A model generated the notes under the pieces. It worked only from the letters and a program-made list of their open reading frames with translations. It was not told the origin of the DNA and made no database searches. The position numbers were made by a program, and so were the translations under genes. DNA of 64,000 nt. It comes from Chinchilla lanigera (lineage: Eukaryota > Chordata > Mammalia > Rodentia > Chinchillidae). Position 1 is the first letter of the stretch, and every line of letters starts with the position of its first letter. This document shows, one piece after another, positions 28,201 through 39,600 of this stretch. The DNA lies in assembly GCF_000276665.1 (NCBI RefSeq), contig NW_004955416.1, positions 8,643,591-8,707,590 on the forward strand, written 5' to 3'.

Positions 28201-31200
28201 CACCCTTTGGAGGTGGTGGATCCTGCTCTCCAGCATCTGGACCTTCTGCAGGGTCAACTGCAGGGCGTGGTGGCCATCCCTGGAGCTCCCTGGCTCCAGG
28301 GCCTCCAGCTGGAGTAGCACTTCTTGCAGCTGGGTCTGTGTGGGGCCACACTCCTGCAGGAAACTGCACACTTCCATGCTGCAGGCCAGCTGCAGGCCCT
28401 TCTCCTTCTTCAGGGCCGCCAGCTGCTCCCACCTGAGCAGAGGGTACAGGGATGTCTCCATCATATGAGGCCTTGCTTGCCAGAAGCTGTCAGACTGGCT
28501 ATGCCTCTCCTCCCTGTCCTTCACCCTGCACAGCCTCTCCACCTGGCATCGAGGGACGCCCCAGGCCTGGGCTCTGCCCCCTCCTGTTCTCACTGCCCTG
28601 TGCTCCCGATTCTCACCTCCAGCTCAGGTCTGCCTGCTGCTGTTGGATTTTCGTGGAGTCCCCAGGATGCCTCTGCTTCAGTTGCTCAGCAGAGCGACCG
28701 ACCTCAGCCCAGCGGTCCTTTCCCATGGCCAAGGCAGCGAGGAAGTTCTGGGAAGGAGGAGGACCCAGGCCTCTGAGGGGTAGTTTGTCTGTCACTCTCA
28801 GAGTCAGGACAGCTCCTGGGTCCCTTGTCAGGACCATACTGGCTCTGGGGCCCAGCAGTGAACGACAGGATGGCTGGAACAAGCGGGGAGGAGATACCCC
28901 AAGACCTCTTAGGCTCCCAGGGGCTGTACCTCGTATCTGAGCTGCATGATGTCCAAGTTGTCAGACTGGGGCTGCAGCGACTGGAACAGGGCTGTCTGCT
29001 CCTCCAGCCAGGATTGGAGCTCCCCACAGGAGCTGTAGAAGCCAAACAGGGCCACCGCCTCCTCCAACCTGGCCCTGCGGCCCTGAGGAGAAGCAGGCCC
29101 AGGGCTGGCGTGAGGGTCAATGTCCCCTGCAGGGTGCGCAGAGCAGGCCCAGGGTGCTCTTGCCCGCCCAAGCCCACTAGCATTTGCTAATGGTACCAGG
29201 GCCAGAGGGTGTTCCTGCCCTGCGGCTGGGCTCCATATCCTACCAGAGGCCTCTTGGTACCCAGCAGAGGGAACCAGTGGCCCTTAGGGTAAGGGCCTTG
29301 CTCTTAGGTCAAATGCATGTTTTCCGGGGGCTTGGCGCTCCCCTGGGCGGCTCCAGCTCTCTCTAGCAGCTGCCTCCCTGGCCTCTGTGCTCTGGGTACT
29401 CCGGCCTTAGCCCCTTCCATCAGGCCTCCTCCTGGCCTTTGCTCAGGTCCTGGCCAGCCTTCCCAGGGTTGCCCGCTGTCTGCTTCAAGTCTCAGTTTAA
29501 ATGTCCTTTCCTCAAGGTGCCTCCCCTGACCCCCAAGCAGACCTGGGCTCTCTCTCTCCTGTGCACCCCTCGCACCGCATCCATCCAAGGACTTGACACC
29601 CACTCAGTCGTGACATGGGCTCCTTGAGGGCAAAGCACTTTGCCCCTGGGATGGCGGCCTGAGGTCTTGCCCCAGCTAGGGGCTTGGTGAACATTTCTTG
29701 GACAGGAGCATTACCTCTGCCAGGGCTCGCAGGCGCTCATAGTCCTGGGTCAAGAGATCCTGCGTCTGGAGTATGGTGATGGGGTCAAAGTCGAGGTCAG
29801 GCTCAGCAGGGAGAGCAATCCTTGCGCCTCTCCCCGGAGGGCCCAGGACAGACGCCACCTGTTCCAGAGAGGCCAGCGTGTCCAGACAGGGCTCCTACCC
29901 AGCAGCAGAAGTCCTGGCAGGGCAGGGCTGGTGACTGTACCTGGAACTTCTGTTCCATGCCATGGCTGATGGGTACCTTGGCCTGGCAGTCCCCTGAGTC
30001 CTTCAGCTCCAAGGTGTCCAGAGCCTCTCCTGCGAGCCAGGCAAAGCGTGCTGCTGTGGGAGCACAGACTGAGGGCTGCTCAGGACCCGCTCCTCTTTCC
30101 CACCCAGGAGCCCACCCTTGACCAGCCCAGCACTATCTCTTTCCCTCTTTCTGCTGAGCTCCAGTTTGCTTCCCCTTAATTTTTTTCCTTCAGCTCTTGA
30201 TGCTCCAGAGAGGGCCACATGGAATATGTTTAACATCTTCATTTGTGACTGCCTGTTAAGGTTCCCACATAGTATCTTGATTTTGTACCTCTAGAGGTCA
30301 AGGGGATCTGGACCTGGGAGCATGAGAGCTGGCTGCCTGGTGCTGCTAAGATCTGGGTTCCATCTTGGGGCCTTCCGGTTGTGCCTCCATCAGTCCTGCT
30401 CCAGCCTTCTGGGGAATCCTCCTGTATGGAGGGAGAAGGGCTCCACTTAGGTGACTAAGAGGCTGCTCCTCTCAGCAGCCTCAGTGAGGGCAACGGTGCA
30501 ACCCCCACCCAGGGAAGAAGTCTGAAAATGTCAAGGGGTAGGCCTGACCTCTCTGTCATTGCCAAGATCTATGGGGCAGTAGAGGATACAAGAAAGGGAC
30601 AGGTAGCTTCTATTCATTCTTTAAATAATTAACAAACTGGGAAGGGAGGGCATGAAGAACAGGAAGAAGCAAAGTTATCTTCCTGTTCCAAAAGCACTGT
30701 TAGTACTGCATAATGTAAGTGCTGGAGTGAGACATGATAATGCAGTGTGGGGTGAAGTCGAAGGGCCCTGGATGGAGGTTGGGAGGCCCTCTCCAGTGGG
30801 GTTAAGTGCGAGTCCCTAAACATGGCCCCTCTGAGCCTTGGTTACTGCTCCTGTAAAGTGAGGGGTTTAGACCAGACAACTGCTAGCACAGATCTATTTC
30901 TAAAATCACTAATTATGTGGTCCTGGGAATAAGCACAAAGGAACAGGGAGATGGACCTTTCAAACCTGGGAAGGTGAACTGTCACAAAGCTGGTCAGGGC
31001 AGGGTGGGACCAGAACTCACGGTCCTGTCCCCAGCCAGTTACCGAATACATGGCCAGGCTACCTGCATTGATCTGGAGGATAAGAGCTGAAGCTCAAAAG
31101 GACAGGGGCGACGAGGCTGGGCAGAAAGGGCTCCTAGCAGAGAAAGCTCTCTTAGGCATGAGGGTAGAGGGCCCAAGTGCAGGCGCAGGTTTGGGATGTC

Positions 31201-33547
31201 TTGACGGCTACACCTTGAGCTACACTCCCGGCTTTTTGAAAGGGGGCAGCCACCAAAGGTCCGCCATAGTGCTTTTAGAAACCAAGCGCTTATGAACTGG
31301 GGGAGGAGTTTCAGGAAACACTGATCAAGCCTCCCCAAACCCACAAGGGCTGTCAGGTTGGGAGCGCCAAAAAGGGCTTAGGGAGGAAGAGTCACTCTAG
31401 GACTGAAAATAGAGGCGCATTCTTGGTGGAGCCTGTTTAATGCTCAGGACTGTGTGGGCAAACTGAGCCACTCCCAGTTGTCCGTGGTGACCTGTCACAT
31501 AGGACAGACAGGGCTCCACTGCTTCGGGCTTGCCAGCTGGGAGATGCCGCTGAGGATGGGGGAGTGAGTCACATCCACGCCCACGCCTAGGGGAAGGCCA
31601 GGATTCCAGGGCTTATGGGAGGACAAAGATCCTCCCATTTTGTCGTCTGAGTGGCCCTGCTCCCTGCTGCAGTGCACTGAGTCCCTTTGCAGTGTTCCAC
31701 GCACCCTGAGCGATGACCTTGCAGCGGCCGCCCGCGCCTGCTCGTCCAGCTGTCGCAGCTCCACAGCGAAGGCGCGCACAGAGCGCTCCAGCCGCAGGTG
31801 GCGCAGCAGCAGGGCCTGGGCCGACGCCTGGTCCCGCCCATAGCACGAGCTCTCCAGCGCCTGCCTCTGCTGGCGCAGCCAAGACGCCGCCTCCGCTGCA
31901 TCCTCCAAATACTGGGAAGAGGGGCGGGGCTCAGCGCTGGCAGGGCCCTGTCCGCACACCAACTACGCCATCGAAGCACCGCCTATAGCTCCCCGCCCAC
32001 CCGAAGGCCCGCCCCGAATGTCAGACAAACATGCCTTTGAAGCCACGCCCCACAGTCTGCCCAAAGCTGTCTCGGGACCACGCCCCTCCAAGAAGCCACG
32101 CCCACTTTTCCTCCCCCCAGGCTCCCGCTACCTGCTGCGCTATCAGGGCTGTCTGCAGCCGTCGTCTGCGCCGTGCAGCCCAGTTGCAGAGCAGCTGCCA
32201 CGTTCCCTGGACAGCTTCCGTGCGCTCCCGGGGATCTGGATGCGTAGGGGGCCCCTGGGCGCTGAGGTCGCGCCCCCTCTTCACGAGGTCTGCGCACACA
32301 GCCTCGTGGCGGTGGAGCTCTGCTTCTAGGGCCTACCAGAGGGATGGGATTCGATGACGAGAAGGGAGAGGGTCTGAAGGTTGGGAGGTGAGGGCCGGCC
32401 GGGCCGAGAAGCGGGCACCTTGTGTTTCTGCAGGGCGCCTGCGATTGGGCTGCGGTCCTGGCCCAGTGCCATCTGCTCCAGCAGCTGTGTGCGTCCCACC
32501 AGCCAGGCCAACTCCTCCTCGCAGCTGTGCAGCAGCTCGGCCCGCTGCAGAGTCTGCTCCAGCAGGGCCCGCCTGAGGACAGCAAGGCCACTGAGGGCTT
32601 GGGGAGTAGGGCTGGGGAAGGGGTGCCGCACCGGGGTCAGACCCTGCCCTTAGACGGGGATTTTTCTTTTCTCTGGGTGACTGGACAGGTGAGACAGAGG
32701 CCTTGCTGCTGAGGGTCAGTGTGGAGGAGGCTGCCAGGCCAGCAATATTTTGTCCTGGGCCGGAAATAATTTGGGTTTCAGAGAGGCCCTGAGAAGGTAG
32801 AGGAGTTGTGGGCGGGGAGAGCTCTTACCGGGCCCTGACAAGAGCCATCAGTCTCTGGTGGAGCTCACCCAGCACCCTGGCCTTGGCCTGCAGCATCTCT
32901 ACACTCGTGCCAAGGGAGGGGTCCAGCACTGCTGTCTGGTTCGCAAGATGGCTCAGGTGGGCCCCGTGTGCAGAGACCTGGGCCTCCAGCAGGTCGTGCC
33001 TCTGCAGCAGCTCCACTACTTCTGCCAGCTGCTGCCCGTATGCGGTGGAGCTTGCTGACACCTGACCGACCAGACAGGAGCAGTCATTGTGGTCCCAAGG
33101 TGCTGGCTCCCTACACCCTGCTCTGTTCCCCAGAAACAGGCTGATCTGGTGCCTACCTGCAGCTCCCGGAGCTGTTCGGAGGCAGCCTCCACCTCCTGCA
33201 GCAGGTTCAGCACAACCTGCACACCTGCTATCTGCTTCCTCTGCTCCTGTAGATGCTGAAGGAGCCTCTGCCAGCGCGCGGTGATCTCCCGCTGCCTGGA
33301 GGACAAGAATAAGGTAGTCAACAGCAGGCAGGAGCAGGGACGCTACCTCCAGGCTCCTGGCTAGTGGTAGGCTTGGCTGTACTGGAGGAGTGTGACCTCT
33401 AGGCTGGAGGCAGGATCTGGACTTGAGTATCCCTGGTTTATGGATATCAGGGCCGTGTGTCCTGCCTTGGTCACAGGCAGAGAAGCCAGAAGGGGGCTTG
33501 GAAGGTTCAGGCCTTCACACTAATCCCTCTTCCAGATGCCCAGATTA

Positions 33548-33600
<53 letters not shown>

Positions 33601-36600
33601 GTAATGGGGGTTGAACCCAGGGCCTTCACACTAGGCTATGTCTCCAGCCTTTAAATTTGTGTGTGTATATGTGGGGTAGGGGGACAAGGTCTCATTAGGT
33701 TGCCTAGATTGGGCTTGAATTTGCGATCCAGATTTTTCTTATTTATCTGCTTTCTTAATAGTGTGTAAGCTTTGTGGGGGGAGAGATTTTTCTTGTCCTC
33801 TTCACTGTTAAATTTCTGGCACCTAGAATGGTTCATGGGACAGAGTAGACAAATAAATGCCCATTTTGTGAATGAGCTAATCAGAGGCTACCTGGAAAGG
33901 ACAATGCTTTACCAAAGGGATGAATGAATTACCGATGACGGGATTTCAAACACATGTGGAAGACTGATCTTTTTAGAGGGAGACCTGAATCCATAAGCCA
34001 CCCTCTCCTCCATCGCTGGGAATGGGCTCCTGCAAAGGTGGGGATGTGATAGGAGGGCCTTACCCTGCTGTGAGGATGGCTCACCTGTGGGCTACATCTG
34101 CCCAGCTATGGTACTGCTCCTGCTGGAGGATGTCTGCAATCTCAACCAGGGCCTGGAAGCGCCCCTCGTGGGGCAGAATGCTGGCCTCCAGCATGCCCAG
34201 TCTCTGGCTGGCTGCCTCCACTGTGGCCGGGCTGGCTGGTGGGGCTCTGGCCTGGTTCAGCTCGAGCTCTGCGTCCTTTAGGAAGCTCTCCCGGAGGGCA
34301 GCCTTACGTTGGAAGCGCCGGGCCAGGGTTTCCAGACGCTCCAGCTGCAGTAGCCTCTGCTGCAAGGCCTGGCTCCGGGCAGCCTCTGCCCGCTCTAGCC
34401 CTGCCCAGCACTGGGACAGCTCCACAGGGCCCAGGCCCTCGCCAGGTAGGAAGGGCCTGCGGTTCTGGGTTCGGAGCACCATCTGCAGCTTGAAGAGCAG
34501 AGCCTCCGTGGCACCTCGCTGCTTCAGCCGAGGTGGCTTCTCCTGGGTACGGAAGGAGGCAAAGGCTGCCAATAGCTGGCGCATGGCAGGCAGGGAGTCC
34601 GGGAAATCCCGCTCCTCCAGCTGCAGCCGCTTCTCTGCAATCCAGCGGAGCAGGTCGGCCACCAGCTGCTCGTACTGCGTCTGCAGTGCCTCGGTCTCCT
34701 GGAGCTGGAGCAGGATCTGGTAAAGGCAGGGGAAGGGGTCAGAGTGTCCCCGGGCTAGAGGCCCTTTCCTTTTGGATGCTGGGAACAGCCGGACTTGCCC
34801 AGGTGGGCTGTGGCTCCTTCCTCAGCAGAGTGGCGATCGCTCAGAGAAGAGGGGCATTGCACACTCAGACCCAGGAGTGACTGGAGTGAGATGTGTCCTA
34901 CCTTCCTCCAACTTATTTTACCTCCTTTGGCCCCACCTTTGGGGGTTGAACCCCCCAGGCTTTTCTTTCCGGGTCTTCTTGCCCTTCCCCGTGGCCACCT
35001 CCCCGCAAGCCAGCTCAGAGCCCTCTCTCTGTGTCACCCCCATCCTGAGACACCCACCCTGAGGACAGCCCTCCCAGGCCTCAGCCTCTGCCATCGCCTC
35101 CAGAGAGCGAGGGAGCCGCCCAAAAGCATGGGCTTGGTGTAGCCCCTGCCCAGCAGAGCCTTTTCTGCTCCTGTCCTTGCAGACTCCTGGCTCTAAGCCT
35201 GTTAATCCATCAGGAGCTTAGTCTGCAAGTGAGCGAGCAGGAGGGACAGGAGGGGCATTGCTCCCCTGGCTCCCCAGGTATGCCGGGCACCAGGTCGAGT
35301 ACTTCACTTCCACTCCCTTGAATGCTTGCAGCAGCCTTCTGTTATCCGGGCATCATCTCCATGTTACATATGGAGCACAGAGAAGTTAGGCAAATTGGCT
35401 GAGGCCACACAGCAAGTTAAGAGGAAGGGGCAGTTTGCAAACCTGGGTCTTCCTGACTCTGGGGCCCATGCTCGTACCACCTGCCTTCAAGTGCCACAGC
35501 TCTGCCCTGTCTCCCTCTGTCACCAACCTTAGCGAGTCTCCTTTTGACTGTTTGTCCCTGATGCAGGCGGGAGAAGTAGTGGTAGTAGAGGGAGACATAG
35601 GTCATGATGGAGCGCTCATCTGGTTGTAGGGCTGCCACGTCCTCGGGGTCCAGCAGCTGGGCAATGCCCAGCTCCTGCTCAGCCACGTGGAAGGCATAGG
35701 TGAGATTGTGCAGTGGGTGGCTGGGGTGCAGGGAGCTGTAGTCCAGCAGGTCTGGCCTGGCAGAGGGTAGGATTTGTCCTGCCTTGGTTTAATAGACTAT
35801 CAATATAGTCTATTATAGTACACAATATAGTATCAGTATAGTCTATTATAGTACACATTCCTACTGCGGTTCACAGCGCCTATGACTTCCCCTTCCTCCG
35901 ACCCTGAGACCCTGACCCTGAGACCTGAGTCTCTGGCTGAAGTTCAGGTAGGACTCTGATGGAGAGGCCACGCCAAGGGCTGTCGGGAGAAGTTTAAAAG
36001 GGCAGGCGTGCCTGGTTTGGGCAATTTAGTGACTTAGGAAGAACCTGTCTCAAAATAAAAAATAAGGGGTAGGGATGTAGCTCAGGGGGAGGGCCCTGGG
36101 TTCAGTCCCCAGTGCTAGAAAAGAAACGGTTCTACCAGGGAGAGGACAGTGAAGAGAACCAGGGACACAGGAAGTGGAGGAGGCTGGGGTCAGTGCAAAC
36201 CTGCCAATTCCATGACTTGTCCCAAGGAGTGGCGAGGGCTGACCTGGGCTGGCCGGGCACCTGCCCTCTCAGCCAGGGGCTGAGGGGATCTGGGGCATGG
36301 GTGGGTCCCAGAGCCCGGGCGGTGGGCTTAGAGGGTGGAGGCTTTGGGCTGGGCCACACCTGTGGGCATGGATGAGCGCACTAAAGCCCAGCCCGTTGCT
36401 CCAGCTGCGGGAGAAGTCGGTGATGGCCACGTTGGTGTAGCTGGCTGTCTTCCGCTGGCACCAGACCAGCAGAGCTTCCTTGGAGGACAGCTGGGCTGCA
36501 CTGGCCCCGAATTCCTCCTGGCCAGACAGGGGTGCATGGTCACACGTGGGGCCCAGTGTAGGGCGCAGCAGAGCCTGCAGGCTGTGGGGAGACAGGCTGG

Positions 36601-39600
36601 GACAGGGCTAGGAGCCTTTCTTTCTGTGGAGCATGGTGGGTGTGGGTTCAGTCCCCTCCCCGTTCTGGGGAGATGGTTCTCTTATTCTGCCACTGTCCCC
36701 CTTCATCTCTCACTCAGTGCCTCTTTCCCTTCTCCCGCCCCCTTCTTTGACTTCTTTCCCTGCTGGTCTTACCTCAGTGGACTCTACTTCTTTCCACTCC
36801 CTCCCCCAGCTCCCACCACCCCCTCCAGGTTTCCTGTCCCATGTCCTGTCCTTCCAGGGCTCCCTCCTATACCCTCCTCTCACCACAGTTCTCTATAAAT
36901 TCACAAGTGAGGCTGAGCAGGCCCTGGAGCTAGGGCAGGAAGTACACTGGGCACCAGTGTGGGGCAGGACAGGGTGTCAAGGTCCTGGAGTGGAGAGGAG
37001 GCCAGGCCCAAGCCCCTGAGAGCTGGGCTGGGCCTAAGGGGACCTGGGGTCCATGCTGGGATGGGCATTGGAAGGAGCAGGGCAGCCTGAGCCCAACCAT
37101 GTTTAAGTCACCAGGGAGGGAACCATGAGCCCCTGCTGCTCCCAGGGGGCCAGGCTGTGGCAGGCCCAGGCCCCAGGGATCTAGGAGGCCAGCACTACTT
37201 CCTGAAAGGGCTGAGGTCAGTTAGACCTGTCCAGCTGTGCATGCATTTCCCCAAAACAGTGCTGAACTCTGGGGATGCAGACAAATAAGGCCCTGCTCCC
37301 CTGAGGCTCATGGTCACATGTGATTTTTGAGGTCCTCCTAATCTGCCAACTCTGTGGCTTTTGTGGTGGGGGGACAGGATCTCACTATGAGTCCAGGCTG
37401 GCCTTGAACTTGTGGCGATCTTCTTGCCTCAGCTTACCAGGTACTGGGATTACAGGCATGTGGCACCACACCTGGCTCCATGGCTTCTTTTCACTGTCTG
37501 CTCTGGTGTTCCTAACCTGCTGGAGTTGAGCTGTTGGGCCACCCAACAAGAGTGACCTGTCCCAAGCTAGGTGTTAGGCCCTGACTCTAGTTCTCAGGCC
37601 ACCTCATGGAGACATCTCTGACATTCTGGGTTCAGTGCCCTGGGCCGGAGAGTGAACACTCACTGATTTTGTGGGTGTTGTGGGAATTGAAAAGGCTCGG
37701 TGGGACTGTGCCATCCCCAAAGGCCTGAATAGGGACCAGGGCCGGGTTAGGTCATGGGGCATGGGAATCTGAGACATACCCTGTCCAAGGAGATGTGGGA
37801 AATCTGGAAACGCAGAATGATGACCCAGAGGAGTCCCAGGATAAGCGTCTGGTCTCCGTCCACGATGTTCTCTGGCCCAATGAGGGGTATTGGCACCTGT
37901 GGGCACAGGAGCCTGGGCTAAAACATAAAGTCTGTGTTCCCAAGAGGACTCAGAGGAACCAAAATTCGAGGAGGCCCACTGTGGGCTTGGGGCGGGTGCC
38001 TGGACTCCAGTCTGTCCCAGCCAGGAGGTCCCCAGGGAGAAGCAGGCAGGCGTCAGACCCGGAGGGCAGCTGGCCTAACTGACCACCTACCTCGTGGGGG
38101 TCTGCACCTGGGGGCCGTCTCCTTTGGGTACACTGTGTTGTGTCTGGCTGGACTCTAAAGGATCCCCCTCCCTTGCACTTCCCTCCTCTCCCTGGCACAT
38201 CGCCTCTTCCACATTCACCTCAGCTTGGCTGGAGCATCCCGGGTGGGATGCTCGAGTCTGTTCCTACCAGCTGATCCTCCCAACTTCGTGTTTAGCAGTG
38301 TCAGCTAGTAGTTTGAATTTGATCACAATGGGAGGATGAACACCATGTAAATCAGCAAATATGTCCAGAGCTTTGGTTTTCCCCAGAGAATCAGTTTTGA
38401 AACCTTTACCAGCTTGTAGCTATTCTAGCTCCTACAGGCTCCTCAAAGTCAGGGGTGGCTTTGCTTATGCTGTCGCAAGCACTGGCACAAAATGCTCAGC
38501 ACATGGTGAGGTCTCCCTCAGTGCAGACGCCCACCTGGTAACTGTGGGCTGGGACTACTCCCTTTCCTGTCTCAACCATTGTGACCTCTTTTGTTTCTGA
38601 GTCAGGGACATCTCCTTCACAGGTATCAGTGATGTGCCAGTAGTAAAGCTCAGGAGGCTGCAGAGCCTCTCCCAGGGGCCATGGAGCTCACACCCTTCCC
38701 AGGGTTCCTGAAAGAAGATGCCAAATTCACAGGGACACTGTCCCTGAGGCCAAATAGGGCCTGGCTTTCTGTGGCTGGCAGCCTTCTGTTGACCCTGGTG
38801 CTGGGGGCCACAGTCGCTCCCCGTCCCTTGGCTTTGATTTCTTCCCAGTTTCCTCCAGCACACCAGGCCTCAGGGGGCAGTGGTACCTCCATGAGGACCT
38901 AAGCTATGGGCCACACATGCTGGCTCAGGCTCCATTCACCCAGGCCCAGCTCAGTGACTCCATAGCCCGCAGGCAGCCACCTTGCAGCTTCAATGCCCAA
39001 GGCCAGGAGCCCTCAGCTTTCCAGCTCCTGATTCCCAATATAAATGACCCCTGCACAGACCCCTGGCACTAGCCATGAGGGTCTGTGTCCCTGGAGCTCT
39101 TGCCTCCTTTTTGGCCTGTTCCTGTCTCAGGTGCTTGCTGAGACCCTTCTCCCTCCTGCACCCCTTCCTCCTGCCTGCCTCACCGACCAGGCCCTTCCTC
39201 CGTGTCCCACTCCCTGCCAGCCACCCACAGCCCCACATCTGTCTCTGCTACCTGGCTGACCATGGATCTTGCCTGGTAAGTAATTCTGGCCCTCTGTATC
39301 CACATGTATGGAAGGAGGTTAGGAAAACACCGGGAGTGACTCAGCATAGAATTCTGTAACTCTCCCTGATTACAGAAGTGACACTTTCAGGCCCAGTAAG
39401 GACGTGGTGAGTTTCTGTTGTGGCCAGCTGGGTGCTGTCCACGCCAGGAGTCCTCCTCGGTGTCCTCCTCTGCCCTGTCCTGTGGCCCAACCTGGGAAGG
39501 ATACCTCGGCGGTCTCGCCTGCCCCAGCTGCCCACCCAGCACCGGCACAGCACCCCCGGAGCGCACCTTGGCCCTGAGGAAGGCCAGCGCCCGGCTGTTG

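Noticed and set aside
29940..30050. Exon-like minus-strand stretch reading [18 protein letters not shown] between SPTBN5 exons 11 and 12
   Set aside because: It is open only in a phase that neither exon 11 (ends phase 0) nor exon 12 (starts phase 0) supports. The phase-compatible reading has a TGA. Exon 11 to 12 joins cleanly without it.
30290..30430. Possible exon near 30.3-30.4 kb on the minus strand
   Set aside because: It has an acceptor-like CATACAG but no convincing donor and no spectrin similarity, and it is not needed for the reading frame.
34022..34723. A 233-codon plus-strand open frame
   Set aside because: Antisense shadow of the 632-nt SPTBN5 exon 6.
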